A stretch of DNA of 64,000 nucleotides from NCBI RefSeq assembly GCF_000717645.1, contig NZ_JNZZ01000014.1:1-64000 (forward strand). Direction: 5' to 3'. Under the pieces are notes generated by a model. That model searched no databases. It was not told the origin of the DNA and saw only the letters and a list, made by a program, of their open reading frames with translations. Each line of letters starts with the position of its first letter. Position 1 is the stretch's first letter. The DNA is from Streptomyces californicus. Lineage in GTDB: Bacteria > Actinomycetota > Actinomycetes > Streptomycetales > Streptomycetaceae. This document shows, piece after piece, positions 43,483-52,838 of this stretch. The translations under genes and the position numbers were made by a program.

Positions 43483-44349
43483 ATGTTCTTCCGCTGGGAC
43501 TGGCTCCGGCCCCAACTGACCGTGCCGATCGTGCCGACCCTCGGTCCCGTCCACCCCGACGCCCTGACCGTCAGCGTGTTCGAGGACATCCTGCGAGCGG
43601 CCGACACGGGTGACTTCCTGCCCTACGACAAGGACCGGCGCTGGGGCGGCGAGAAGGACGAGAAAGTCCTCCGCGAGGACGTGGTTCACCAGCCCGAGCA
43701 CACTCTCATCCCCACCCTGAGTCGGCGTGGACGCGGCACTGTGAAGGTCTTCGCCTACGGGCTTCGCGACACCGTCGTGGATGAGGCCGCCGAGCTGGCC
43801 GCGAAGCTCGCCTCCACGCGCGACGTGGCGGGCGCCCGGATCGTACGCCCTCTCGGTCCCGAGACCGCACACCCGCGTGGCACCCGCATCCAGCTGAAGG
43901 ACTTCACCGTCCGCCCTTGCCCCGCCCCGGACGGCTCCGTCCGCCCCATCACCGCCTGGCCGACCACCGTGCAGACGACGTTCGCCCCGTTCGCCGAGAC
44001 GATGGCCGCCCACGGCCTGGCCTTCCTCCACACTCAGATGCTGGCCGGCACATGCGGCCCGGTCCTCACCGCAGCCGTCGAGCGCCGCATCGTGGGCGCG
44101 ATCGGCCCCATGGAGGTGCTCCCCGATGCCCTTGGACGCCACCAGCTCATGCCCCAATACTTCGCCGTCCTCCCCGAGGTCCGGGGCCGGGGCCTGGGGC
44201 GCGTCCTGTGGCGGGCCGCCATGTGCTGGGGGCAATTTCACGGCGCCGACTACCAACTCCTCCAAACAGAGGTCGAAGGCCCCTCAGACCGGCTGTGCCG
44301 AGCCGAAGGGCTGACATCCCTCGGCTTCAGTCACACCACTCAGGCGTGA
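43483..44349 (+). CDS. GNAT-family acetyltransferase
   Basis: 288 residues from ATG at 43483 (AGGGTG upstream); an upstream GTG at 43375 lies inside the peptide gene and is unlikely. The C-terminal half is a GNAT domain with acetyl-CoA motif LPEVRGRGLGRVLWRAA and the downstream YQLLQTEVEGPSDRL. The N-terminal 150 residues are of unknown fold, with VKVFAYGLRDTVVDEAAELAAKLA. It is 88 bases after the peptide gene; it could acetylate the product for maturation or self-protection. Last gene of the island before attR. Confidence 0.85.
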   Translation: MFFRWDWLRPQLTVPIVPTLGPVHPDALTVSVFEDILRAADTGDFLPYDKDRRWGGEKDEKVLREDVVHQPEHTLIPTLSRRGRGTVKVFAYGLRDTVVDEAAELAAKLASTRDVAGARIVRPLGPETAHPRGTRIQLKDFTVRPCPAPDGSVRPITAWPTTVQTTFAPFAETMAAHGLAFLHTQMLAGTCGPVLTAAVERRIVGAIGPMEVLPDALGRHQLMPQYFAVLPEVRGRGLGRVLWRAAMCWGQFHGADYQLLQTEVEGPSDRLCRAEGLTSLGFSHTTQA

Positions 44350-44427
44350 CTGTGGAGGGAAGACGACTGGACGACTACCTCGGGCCGACAAGGTTGCTGT
44401 ACTTCACTGCTGTACGGGCAACACGAG

Positions 44428-44455
44428 AGGCCCCCGGGATTTCTCCCGGGGGCCT
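44428..44455 (-). terminator. Terminator of tRNA-Arg(ACG)
   Basis: AGGCCCCCGGG (44428-44438) and CCCGGGGGCCT (44445-44455) pair perfectly over 11 bp around a six-base loop, just past the tRNA 3' end. The left island copy carries one base change that weakens this stem. Confidence 0.85.
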
Positions 44456-44508
44456 TCGGCCTGCTGTGCACTCGGCAGGATTCGAACCTGCAACCTTCTG
44501 ATCCGTAG
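44428..44508. repeat. Right direct repeat (attR) of the tRNA-Arg island
   Basis: 81-bp copy of 31286-31366, here continuous with the full tRNA-Arg gene. Confidence 0.95.
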
Positions 44509-44539
44509 TCAGATGCTCTATCCGTTAAGCTACGAGTGC
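44467..44539 (-). tRNA. tRNA-Arg(ACG)
   Basis: 73 nt. The acceptor GCACTCG pairs with CGAGTGC, and the discriminator is A. The anticodon loop CTACGGA gives ACG, whose A34 is the substrate for TadA at the start of the window. T-arm GGTTCGAATCC. It is the integration site of the island; the integrated element restores the 3' half. CCA not encoded. Confidence 0.97.
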
Positions 44540-44737
44540 TTGGCGTTCCGGGCTTTTTTCTTCCCGGTCGGCGTTGCGAGAACAACATTACATGACCTGC
44601 GCCGTGACGCGAAATCCATTAGTCCTACCGGCCCTGACCTGCGGAAACAGCTCCTCAGGGTGCTTCTCGGCCATGCTCGCCGCCTTCGCCCCGGCCCTCC
44701 GTCCGTCTGGCCGACGATCATCTCCGGGCCGGAACGG

Positions 44738-44770
44738 CCGAAGCCCCGTGCCAGGGGCACGGGGCTTCGG
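44738..44770 (-). terminator. Terminator of tRNA-Ser(GCT)
   Basis: 15-bp perfect stem, 44738-44752 with 44756-44770, and a three-base loop, seven bases past the tRNA 3' end. Confidence 0.85.
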
Positions 44771-44777
44771 GGTGGAG

Positions 44778-44868
44778 CGGAGGCGGAGGGATTTGAACCC
44801 TCGATGGGCTTTAAGACCCAAACCGCATTAGCAGTGCGGCGCCATAGACCGGACTAGGCGACGCCTCC
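44778..44868 (-). tRNA. tRNA-Ser(GCT)
   Basis: 91-nt class II tRNA. The acceptor GGAGGCG pairs with CGCCTCC; the discriminator is G. The anticodon is complement of 44830-44832 (GCT), reading AGC/AGU, with a long variable arm. T-arm GGTTCAAATCC. Confidence 0.97.
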
Positions 44869-45215
44869 TCCGCACGCCTCGCGCGGACGCGAGTGGTGCG
44901 TGCAGATGATGACACAGTCGAACGCCGTGCCACCAATCGCGGCCCACGTTACTAGTCCTCAGGGGGCTGGGGCAAAGCAGTTCGGCGTGGTGGCGCAACG
45001 TCCCGGCGTGGCGCGCGTTAGAGAGGGGTGGGGGCCCCGGGTCTCCGTCCGCCGTCGCCTCCGTGAGTCGTCGCCGTCTCCGCGAGTCGCGGCGTCCGTC
45101 CGTCATCAGCCGTCGTCCGTCAGCCGCGTACGGGGTGGGTCCGCGATCGTCCATGACCGCCGCCCGTGATCGCCGCCCGCGGCCGGCCTCGCCGCAGAGA
45201 TCCTGGAGCTTTTGC

Positions 45216-45791
45216 ATGTTGCGCCGTCTCGCCCTCACCGCCGTCGTCCCGCTCGCCGCGCTCGCCACCGCCGTACCGGCGACCAGCGCCACCGCTTCCG
45301 GCCCCGAGTCCTTCGTGCCGGCGCCCTCCGCCGTGCCGACCTCCGGACCGTTCGCCGCCGCCCGGCCCGCCCTGGGGCCGCTGCCCATGCCGCTCCCGCT
45401 GCCCGGCTTCCTGGACGGCGGGGCGGGGACCGCGCCCGGCGAGGTGGACGAGGCCCGGACCCGGCTCACCGTGAGCGTCGAGAACACCGGCGTGCCCGGG
45501 GCCGACGGAACGTTCGAGCTGGAGTGCGGGCCCACCGGGGGTTCCCACCCCGAGGGGCAGGCCGCCTGCGACCGGCTGGCGGAGGCCGGGGCCACCCGGT
45601 CCGGGCGGCAGGAACTGTTCCGCGAGACCCCCGAGGGCACGATGTGCACGATGATCCACGGCGGCGACGCCTTCGCGCGCATCGTGGGCACCTGGGAGGG
45701 CCGGCGCGTGGACACCACCGCGACCCGTCGCGACGGCTGCGAGATCGCCCGGTGGAACGGCCTCGTCCCCGTGCTCCCGGACGTTCGCTAG
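45216..45791 (+). CDS. Subtilisin inhibitor (SSI) family secreted protein
   Basis: 191 residues from ATG at 45216 (GGAG upstream). Signal peptide MLRRLALTAVVPLAALATAVPATSATA, then a Pro/Ala-rich spacer and the SSI domain (about 85-190). The first Cys pair lies in ELECGPTGGSHPEGQAACDRL; the second comprises MCTMIHGGDA, the reactive loop, and DGCEIARWNGL. By alignment with the classical CPMVY loop, P1 is Met and P1' Ile, suited to subtilisin or similar proteases. It differs after P1' (IHGGDA), so specificity may have shifted. The 75-residue linker ahead of the domain is longer than in standard SSI. Confidence 0.86.
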   Translation: MLRRLALTAVVPLAALATAVPATSATASGPESFVPAPSAVPTSGPFAAARPALGPLPMPLPLPGFLDGGAGTAPGEVDEARTRLTVSVENTGVPGADGTFELECGPTGGSHPEGQAACDRLAEAGATRSGRQELFRETPEGTMCTMIHGGDAFARIVGTWEGRRVDTTATRRDGCEIARWNGLVPVLPDVR

Positions 45792-46333
45792 CCGCGCGGG
45801 ACGGCGGGCCCGGGGGGCCGGTAGGCCCGTCAACCGGTGGCCCCTTCGCCCGGCGCCTCCGCCCGCCGGTGAGCCCGTCAGCCGGTGGACGTCGGATCGG
45901 GGCGGCCGTCGCGTACGGACGCCTACCGAGTACGGGCTGCTGCCGAGACCGGTCGCCCACCGGGGTCGGCCGGGCGCGCACCGGACCCGGTGTTCGTGCC
46001 CCTCGTACCGATCCGGCGTTCGGGGCTCGTGTTCGGATCCCGTGTGAAGACGCGCGCCCCCGGAGCAACCCGGGGCGCTCCGGAAACTCCCCGCACGCCC
46101 CCTCACACCAAGGGTCGCGACTCGCGTCCGCGCACGTCACCAGGTGCGCGGACGCTCACGTCGGAGAGCCTCGGTCCGCACGGCGCGCACAGAACCTTGG
46201 TGAGAGCTCCCCCTCATCCGCCGCCCCCGGGTGCTCCCCTGGCCTTAGACTCCTGCAGTGACAGTCTGCGGCCCGAGGGGCAAGATGGGGCCCGCTGTCG
46301 GCAAGGTGCGGTAATCAGGGAGGAAGCGTCGTC
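45792..46333. other. 540-bp GC-rich intergenic region
   Basis: No gene supported. A motif of the form CCGGT(A/G)(G)(G/A)CCCGTCA(A/G)CCGGTGG occurs twice (about 45820 and 45868). The remainder is the upstream region of the PAS-protein gene, with a likely ribosome site GGGAGG at about 46317. Confidence 0.5.
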
Positions 46334-49300
46334 GTGAGCAGCAGGCCGTCCCGAGGCACTGCTCGCCTCGCAGCCATACTCGATGCCCTCCCCGACGGGC
46401 TGCTGCTCGTCAACTGCAACGGCACCGTCGTCAACGCCAACGCCATCGCCCTCGAAATGTTCGAGACCCCGGGCGCCGCGCTCGTCGGTCGCGGGCTGCT
46501 CGATCTGCTGCCGGAGTTCGACTCCCGGCTGATCCCGGGCTCGATGCGCCGCCCCGAGACCACGGACGAGCACGGCAGGACCAAGCCGGCGCGGATGACC
46601 GCGCGGCGTACGGACCGCCACGAGTACCCGGTCGAGGTCACCAGCGCGAGCCTCGACAGCGGCCAGGCCGCGTACAACGACATCCACTCCAGCTACACCG
46701 GCGACGAGCTCCTCATGATCGTCGTACGGGACCTCTCCGGCACCGTGGACACCGAGGCGGAGCTGGCCCGTTCGCAACGGCAGACCGAGATGATCCTGCG
46801 GGCCGCTTCCGAGGGCGTCGTCGGCACGGACACCGACGGGCGCGTCGTCCTCGTCAACCCCGCCGCCGCGCAGATCCTCGGCTTCCGGGCCAGCGATCTC
46901 GGCGGACAGGAGCTGCACCCGCTGATCCTGCACTCGCGGGCGGAGGGCGAACCGTTCCCTTACGAGGAGTCCCCGCTCGCCGACACCCTCAAGTCGGGGC
47001 GCAAGCACCGGGTGCGCGGGCAGGTGCTGTGGTCCAAGAGCGGCGCACGGGTCCCGGTGGACCTGACGACCGCGCCGGTACGGGACGGGGACCAACTCGT
47101 CGGAGCGGTGATGACGTTCACCGACCGGCGTCCGTACGAGGAGTTGTCGGCACAGCACAGGAGCGTCGTCGCCGAGTTGACCGCGAGCCACGACGCCGAG
47201 GTCACCGCGCTCAAGGAGGCGCACACCGCCGAGCTGGAGGCGCTGAAGGAGGCGCACACCGCCGAGCTCGCCGACCGGAGTGAACGGTACGCCGCGGAGA
47301 TCGAGGGCCAGGCCGAGCTGCTGGCGTCCCTGGGTGCCCAGCACGCCCAGCTCACGGCCGTCCTCGGGCGTTCGCTGCGCGGGCCGCTGGAGGAGCTGCG
47401 CGGCGAGCTGTCCGCGCTCGCCTCCGACCCGGCCGGTCAGCTGTGGCCCGAGGCCAACCAGATCCTGCACCACCTCGCCGCCGGGTACGCCCGGATGACC
47501 ACGCTCGTCGACAACGTCCTGGGCTTCCAGCGCCTGGACGCGGGCGTGGAGGGGCTGCACAAGGCCCCCGCCCTGGTCGAGGGGATCGTGAAGGGCGGCA
47601 TCGACGGCGCGGTCGAGCTGATCGGTCCGGGACGCGCCCAGTTCGCCGTGCACGCCCCGCCGATCGAGGCCGAGGTCGACGCGCGTCAGCTGGCCACCGC
47701 CATCGCCCACCTCGTCGCGGACGTCTGCGGCGTCGACGCCACGGGCAAGGCGCGGGCCGTCCCCGGGGGCGGATACGTCGACACCACCGTCGTCGTGGCC
47801 GCCGCCCAGCGCGGGGACGCCGTACGCATCGAGGTGCGCGGGCCCTACGCGGGTGGCGACCCGGTGCACGAGCCGCTCGTGCGCGGCATCGTCCGGGCGC
47901 ACGGCGGGGTGCTCCAGACCCACGAGATGCCGGGGATGAGCGGCAGCGCGTACGTCCTCGACGTGCCCATCGGCGCGGCGTCCGGCACGATCGCGCCCCC
48001 GGTGGCGGACGGGGCGGGCCCGGCTCCCGAGCCCGCCGCCGCTCCGGCCGCCTCCTCGCCGTCCGAGGGCGTCGGCGCTCCCGGCGTCACCAGCGGCGGC
48101 CGCCGCCGGGCACGGCGGTCCTCCACCGACGCGTTCCTGGACGGCCCCGACGGTACGGCGGAGAGCATCGGCGACGACGCGACCGGCGCCGTGCCCGCCT
48201 CCCCCGACGACCGTCCGGACGCCGAGCCGACCGGACGGCGGCGGGCCCGCCGAGGGCCGGCCGCCTCCGAGGGGCAGGCCCCCGAACTGATCCCGGCCCA
48301 GCAGGGCGAGGGCTCAGGGCGTCGGCGCGGCCGTCCCAGTCCGGCCGAGGCGGCTCCCGCCCCCGGCACGGCCGCGGAAGGGCCCGCGGCCGCCGCGCCG
48401 GAGCAGCGGGAAGCTCAGCCGCGTCGGAGCGCGCTGGCCCTGGCCCCCGCTCCGTCCGCGTCCTCCGGTCCGTCCGCGCACCCCGGCTCCGCCGGGTCGT
48501 CCGCCTCCGCCGAACCCTCCTCGCCCGCCGGGCCGTCCGGGGGTGCTGCCGTCACCGGCACCGAGAACGCCCGGAGCACCGGCCGCCCGGAGCTCGGCCC
48601 GCCCGTTCCGCCCCAGGGGGCCCCGGCCGGTCCCCAGCAGGCCGTGCCGTCCCAGGGAGTCCCGACCGGCCCTCAGCAGCCCGTGCCGCCCCGGGGAGTC
48701 ACCGCCGGCCCCCAGCAACCCGTTCCCCCGCAGGGGCTCCCGGTGGCCCCGGTCGACCCGCAGCAGCCCGTGCCGCCCACCGGGCGCCGGGCGCGTCGGG
48801 AGGGCGAGAACCTGGCCCTCCCCGCCCTCGCGTCCGGCAGCGGCGACGCCCCCGAGGACCGGCCGGGTCAGGAACCGTCCGCGCCCGGCCCTCAGCAGCC
48901 CGGGGGCAGGCGGGCCCGGCGCGCCCTGGCCGCCGCCCAGGAGCGCGCGGCCGCCGACGCCGGTCCGCGGACCGCCTTCGCCCTGCCGCCGGCCGACGCC
49001 GACCGCTCCCCGGGCGCGCCCGACGCCCCGGCGGGCCCCGACCACGGGACGAGCGCGCACCACGCGCGCACCGCACCGGAGGCCGGCTACACCCCGCCCC
49101 AGGCACACCCCATCGCCCCGCCGAACCTCGCCCCGCAGCCGAACGGCGCCCCGGCCCAGGGCACTCCCGCCCACGGGACCGCCCGCCACGGCGCGCCCGC
49201 CGCGCCTCACACCGTCGGCACACCGCCGCAGCCCGGGACGCCGGCCCCCGCCGCCGGGACGCCCGGCACCGGCGAACCGGCGACCCCGGGCGCGGCTCCG

Positions 49301-50869
49301 GACCACGCCGCGTGGGGCGACGACGCCGAGGGCGCCCGTACCGGCGCCGAGCACAGCCCCCGTACCGGCGTCGGCCCGACCGCGCACGCCACCGGGACCA
49401 CGTCCGTCGCCGAACCGGCGGGGCACCCGGCCGACGGTGACGCAGGCGCCCCGGGCGCGCGGCGGCAGCCGCTGCCGGCCGAGGAGCGGATGCCGGAGGG
49501 CGTGCACCCCGACTCGACGCAGGGGCGGGCGTTCAGCGTGCGGACGCTCGGCCAGGGCGTGCCGTTCGCCCAGCATCTCGCACACCAGCAGAACCAGCCG
49601 TACCAGGGCGTCGGCGGGGCCGGCCGACGACGCAAGCTCGCCGCTCCGCCGGAGGACGACCGCGCCCCGGCCCGGCCCGGCGGCGGCCAGCAGGCACCGG
49701 ACCTCCGGCCCGGCACCGGCCGACCGGCCCCGAACCAGGGGGCCGGCGCTCAGCAGCCTGGCGCTCAGCAGCCCGGCGCGCGGCAGGAACAGCCGGGCGG
49801 CGCCACCGCGCCCGCCTCCCCGCGCGGCACCGGGCAGAACCCGGACCAGCCCGGTCAGGACAAGGCGCAGGGCCCGTTCCCCGCGCAGGAGCCGACCGCC
49901 CCGGCTCGCTCGGGCCAGAGTCAGGGCCAGCCCGGTCAGCCCGGCCAGCCCGGTCAGAACGCCGCCACCGGCACCAGCACGGCCTACGGCGAGGGGCAGC
50001 TCATCGCGGCACCCGTCGCGGAGGGGCGCGCGTACGCGATAGGGGCGCCCGACGAGGGGGCCGAGGGGCCGGAGCCGCTGGACGGCCCCGGTGGCGCGGT
50101 CGAGGTCGCCAACCGGCCGCACCCGCAGCCGATGGACGACGAGCTGCCGCCCGAGCCGCTGGACAACCCGCGCCGGCTGCTGGTCTGGCCCGCCCCCGAC
50201 GTACCGACGCAGCAGGCCCTCAGCGACCGCGGCTACCGTCCGGTGATCGTGAACTCCCGCGAGGAGGTCGACGCCCAGATCGCCGCGTTCCCCGCCGCGC
50301 TCTTCGTCGACCCGCTGACCGGGCCCATCACCCGTACCGCGTTGCAGTCGCTGCGCCAGGCGGCGGTGGCGGCCGAGGTTCCGGTGCTGGTCACCGCCGG
50401 TCTGGGGCAGGCGACCCGGGAAGCGGCGTACGGGGCCGACCCGGCCGTCCTCCTCAAGGCGCTGGCCCCGCGCGACAGCGAACAGCACCCTCCGCGCGTC
50501 CTCCTGATCGAGGAGCACGAGGAGATCGCGGCAGCCCTGACGCAGACGCTGGAGCGGCGCGGGATGCAGGTGGCGCGCGCGGCGGCGGACAGCGAGGCCG
50601 TCGAGCTGGCGGGCCGGATGCGGCCGAACCTCGTGGTGATTGACCTGATGCAGGTACGTCGTCGGCGCGCCGGGATCATCGACTGGCTGCGGGCCAACGG
50701 GCAGTTGAACCGCACCCCGCTGGTCGTCTACACCTCGGCCGGGATGGACCCGGCGGAGCTGCCGCGACTCGAATCGGGGGAGACCGTCCTCTTCCTCGCC
50801 GAGCGGTCCACCAGCGACGAGGTCCAGTCGCGGATCGTCGATCTGCTCGCGAAGATCGGCACCAACTGA
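46334..50869 (+). CDS. Giant PAS-sensor / receiver protein (1511 aa)
   Basis: GTG start with GGGAGGAAG upstream. Order: PAS at about 10-120, second PAS at 150-260, coiled coil at 270-330 with a twice-repeated LKEAHTAELE, then a histidine-kinase-like region (335-555). In that region I see RSLRGPLEELRGEL where a phospho-His would be expected and a weak ATPase core without clear N, G1 and G2 boxes, so it may be a pseudokinase. About 700 disordered residues, rich in Pro/Ala/Gly/Gln, follow. The C-terminus has two receiver-like domains, at about 1275-1380 and 1385-1511; the second keeps D in VVIDLMQVRR near 1437. Probably a cytoplasmic signalling scaffold; not in an operon. Confidence 0.82.
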   Translation: MSSRPSRGTARLAAILDALPDGLLLVNCNGTVVNANAIALEMFETPGAALVGRGLLDLLPEFDSRLIPGSMRRPETTDEHGRTKPARMTARRTDRHEYPVEVTSASLDSGQAAYNDIHSSYTGDELLMIVVRDLSGTVDTEAELARSQRQTEMILRAASEGVVGTDTDGRVVLVNPAAAQILGFRASDLGGQELHPLILHSRAEGEPFPYEESPLADTLKSGRKHRVRGQVLWSKSGARVPVDLTTAPVRDGDQLVGAVMTFTDRRPYEELSAQHRSVVAELTASHDAEVTALKEAHTAELEALKEAHTAELADRSERYAAEIEGQAELLASLGAQHAQLTAVLGRSLRGPLEELRGELSALASDPAGQLWPEANQILHHLAAGYARMTTLVDNVLGFQRLDAGVEGLHKAPALVEGIVKGGIDGAVELIGPGRAQFAVHAPPIEAEVDARQLATAIAHLVADVCGVDATGKARAVPGGGYVDTTVVVAAAQRGDAVRIEVRGPYAGGDPVHEPLVRGIVRAHGGVLQTHEMPGMSGSAYVLDVPIGAASGTIAPPVADGAGPAPEPAAAPAASSPSEGVGAPGVTSGGRRRARRSSTDAFLDGPDGTAESIGDDATGAVPASPDDRPDAEPTGRRRARRGPAASEGQAPELIPAQQGEGSGRRRGRPSPAEAAPAPGTAAEGPAAAAPEQREAQPRRSALALAPAPSASSGPSAHPGSAGSSASAEPSSPAGPSGGAAVTGTENARSTGRPELGPPVPPQGAPAGPQQAVPSQGVPTGPQQPVPPRGVTAGPQQPVPPQGLPVAPVDPQQPVPPTGRRARREGENLALPALASGSGDAPEDRPGQEPSAPGPQQPGGRRARRALAAAQERAAADAGPRTAFALPPADADRSPGAPDAPAGPDHGTSAHHARTAPEAGYTPPQAHPIAPPNLAPQPNGAPAQGTPAHGTARHGAPAAPHTVGTPPQPGTPAPAAGTPGTGEPATPGAAPDHAAWGDDAEGARTGAEHSPRTGVGPTAHATGTTSVAEPAGHPADGDAGAPGARRQPLPAEERMPEGVHPDSTQGRAFSVRTLGQGVPFAQHLAHQQNQPYQGVGGAGRRRKLAAPPEDDRAPARPGGGQQAPDLRPGTGRPAPNQGAGAQQPGAQQPGARQEQPGGATAPASPRGTGQNPDQPGQDKAQGPFPAQEPTAPARSGQSQGQPGQPGQPGQNAATGTSTAYGEGQLIAAPVAEGRAYAIGAPDEGAEGPEPLDGPGGAVEVANRPHPQPMDDELPPEPLDNPRRLLVWPAPDVPTQQALSDRGYRPVIVNSREEVDAQIAAFPAALFVDPLTGPITRTALQSLRQAAVAAEVPVLVTAGLGQATREAAYGADPAVLLKALAPRDSEQHPPRVLLIEEHEEIAAALTQTLERRGMQVARAAADSEAVELAGRMRPNLVVIDLMQVRRRRAGIIDWLRANGQLNRTPLVVYTSAGMDPAELPRLESGETVLFLAERSTSDEVQSRIVDLLAKIGTN

Positions 50870-50915
50870 CCTCGCGCGGAACGCTGCTGGCGCTACGGGA
50901 CGGGGCGGGGGCCGC

Positions 50916-52568
50916 TCAGAGCTGGGTGACGTCCAGCTCGCCCTCCGCGTACTGCCTGCGGATCACCTTCTTGTCGAACTTGCCGACGCTCGTCTTCGGC
51001 ACCGCCGGAATCACCGACCAGCGCTCCGGCAGCTGCCACTTGGCGATGCCCTGCTCCGCGAGGAACGCCTTGAGCGCCTCGTAGTCGACGTCGGCGGCGC
51101 CCTCCTTGAGGACGACGGTCGCCAGCGGCCGCTCGCCCCACTTCTCGTCCGGCACGGCGACGACGGCCGCCTCCGCGACCTCCGGGTGGGCCATCAGCGC
51201 GTTCTCCAGCTCGACGCTGGAGATCCACTCGCCACCCGATTTGATGACGTCCTTGGCCCGGTCGGTGAGGGTGAGGTAGCCGTCGGTGCTGATCACGCCG
51301 ACGTCGCCGGTCTTCAGCCAGCCGTCCTCGCTGAACTTGTCCTCGGGCCGCAGGTGCTCCCCGTCCGCCCCGCCGTAGTAGGCGGCGGCGATCCACGGGC
51401 CCCGGACCTCCAGCTCGCCGGCCGACGCGCCATCCCACGGCAGGTGCTCGCCTGCGGGGCCCACCAGCCGCGCCTCGACGCCGGCGGGGAAGCGGCCCTG
51501 GGTGACCCGGTAGGGCCACTGCTCCTCCTCGCCGAGACCGGCGGGCGGGTGGGCCATGGTGCCGAGCGGCGACGTCTCCGTCATGCCCCACGCGTGGCAG
51601 AGGCGGACGCCCAGCTTGTCGTACGCCTCCATCAGCGAGGGCGGACAGGCCGCGCCGCCGATGGTCACGTTGGCCATGGAGGTGAGGTCGCGCGGGTTGG
51701 CCGTGACCTCGGCGAGGAGGCCCTGCCAGATCGTGGGGACCGCCGCCGCGTGCGTGGGACGCTCGCGCTCGATCATGTCGGCGAGCGGGGCGGGCTGGAG
51801 GAAGCGGTCCGGCATGAGCATGTTGACGCCGCTCATGAACGTGGCGTGCGGAAGCCCCCACGCGTTCACATGAAACTGCGGGACCACGACCAGGGTCGTG
51901 TCCTTGTCGGTGAGCCCCATCGACTCGGTCATGTTGACCTGCATCGAGTGCAGGTAGATCGAGCGGTGCGAGTAGACGACGCCCTTGGGGTCGCCCGTGG
52001 TGCCGGAGGTGTAACACATGGCCGCCGCCTGGCGTTCGTCCAGCTCCGGCCAGTCGAACGTGGTGAGCCGCCCCGCGATCAGCTCCTCGTACTCGTGCAC
52101 GCGGGGGGTGACGCCGGCGAGGGCCGAACGGTCGCCGGGGCCGGAGACGACCACGTGCTCGATGCTCGGCAGGTGCGGCAGCAGCGGCACGAGAAGCGGA
52201 AGCAGCGAACCGTCCGCGATGACGACCTTGTCGTCCGCGTGGTTGACGATCCAGGCGAGCTGCTCGGCGGGCAGTCGGAGGTTGAGGGTGTGGAGAACGG
52301 CACCCATGGAGGGAATGGCGAGGTAGGCCTCGACGTGGACCGAGTTGTTCCACATGAGAGTGGCGATCCGCTGGTCGCCGTCGACGCCCAGCTCGTCGCG
52401 GAGGGCGTTGGCCAGCCGGGTGGCGCGCTCCCCGATCTCGGCGAAGGTGACACGGTGCGGCTCGGGTTCGCCGGTCCAGGTCGTGACCTGCGACTTCCCG
52501 TGGATCGTCATCCCGTGGTGCAGGATGCGGGTGACAGTCAGCGGTACGTCCTGCATGGTGCTCAGCAC
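50916..52568 (-). CDS. Fatty-acyl/aryl-CoA synthetase (AMP-forming)
   Basis: 550 residues from GTG at 52568 (GGGAGGA upstream); an ATG four codons later is possible. ANL superfamily motifs: P-loop [26 protein letters not shown], the [31 protein letters not shown] hinge and the C-terminal catalytic Lys in TSVGKFDKK. It activates a carboxylic acid as acyl-CoA; medium- to long-chain acids are the usual substrates of this clade. Upstream inverted repeats suggest control by a fatty-acid-responsive repressor. Confidence 0.92.
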   Translation of the reverse strand: MLSTMQDVPLTVTRILHHGMTIHGKSQVTTWTGEPEPHRVTFAEIGERATRLANALRDELGVDGDQRIATLMWNNSVHVEAYLAIPSMGAVLHTLNLRLPAEQLAWIVNHADDKVVIADGSLLPLLVPLLPHLPSIEHVVVSGPGDRSALAGVTPRVHEYEELIAGRLTTFDWPELDERQAAAMCYTSGTTGDPKGVVYSHRSIYLHSMQVNMTESMGLTDKDTTLVVVPQFHVNAWGLPHATFMSGVNMLMPDRFLQPAPLADMIERERPTHAAAVPTIWQGLLAEVTANPRDLTSMANVTIGGAACPPSLMEAYDKLGVRLCHAWGMTETSPLGTMAHPPAGLGEEEQWPYRVTQGRFPAGVEARLVGPAGEHLPWDGASAGELEVRGPWIAAAYYGGADGEHLRPEDKFSEDGWLKTGDVGVISTDGYLTLTDRAKDVIKSGGEWISSVELENALMAHPEVAEAAVVAVPDEKWGERPLATVVLKEGAADVDYEALKAFLAEQGIAKWQLPERWSVIPAVPKTSVGKFDKKVIRRQYAEGELDVTQL

Positions 52569-52602
52569 GGGCGTCCTCCCGGGGGCGCTACGCGGCGGTA
52601 GG

Positions 52603-52638
52603 TGTGCGCTGATTCTGCGCACATACCACGCGGTATGT
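52603..52638. promoter_or_regulatory. Overlapping inverted repeats upstream of acyl-CoA synthetase
   Basis: ACATACCACGCGGTATGT (52621-52638, 7-bp perfect arms) overlaps TGTGCGC-N7-GCGCACA (52603-52623). They lie 35-70 bases before the start codon, where repressors bind. The first has the format of TetR-type fatty-acid regulator sites. Confidence 0.65.
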
Positions 52639-52838
52639 CACTACTCGCGGGAAAAAATTCCTGTCCGGGACCGTGTGACGCCTTCTGGGGCGGATCGCAG
52701 CAGCCGATGGGTCGGGGCCGATGAATCGGGGCCGGGGCAATCACAGCCGATGGGTCGGGGCTGACGGATCGGGGCCGGCGGACCGCGGTCGACGGATCAC
52801 CGTCAACGGGTCCGCCTCGGCGGCCCGCCGCACCGGTC

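Larger units (their letters stand above)
31286..44508. mobile_element. 13.1-kb genomic island in tRNA-Arg(ACG)
   Basis: Bounded by 81-bp direct repeats offset by exactly 13,142 bp. The complete tRNA is at the right end and its 3' half at the left, as expected when a tyrosine recombinase crosses over in the anticodon loop. The cargo is type I restriction-modification, DUF3800, NUDIX, an XRE regulator and a radical-SAM peptide operon. No integrase, excisionase, replication or transfer gene is visible, so it is either immobile now or moved in trans. Parts (notably hsdS) are clearly lower in GC than the chromosome. Confidence 0.9.

Noticed and set aside
48314..50518. 734-codon antisense frame inside the PAS protein gene
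   Set aside because: Composed of Arg/Gly/Pro/Ala-rich repeats complementary to the disordered linker; no protein-like features.
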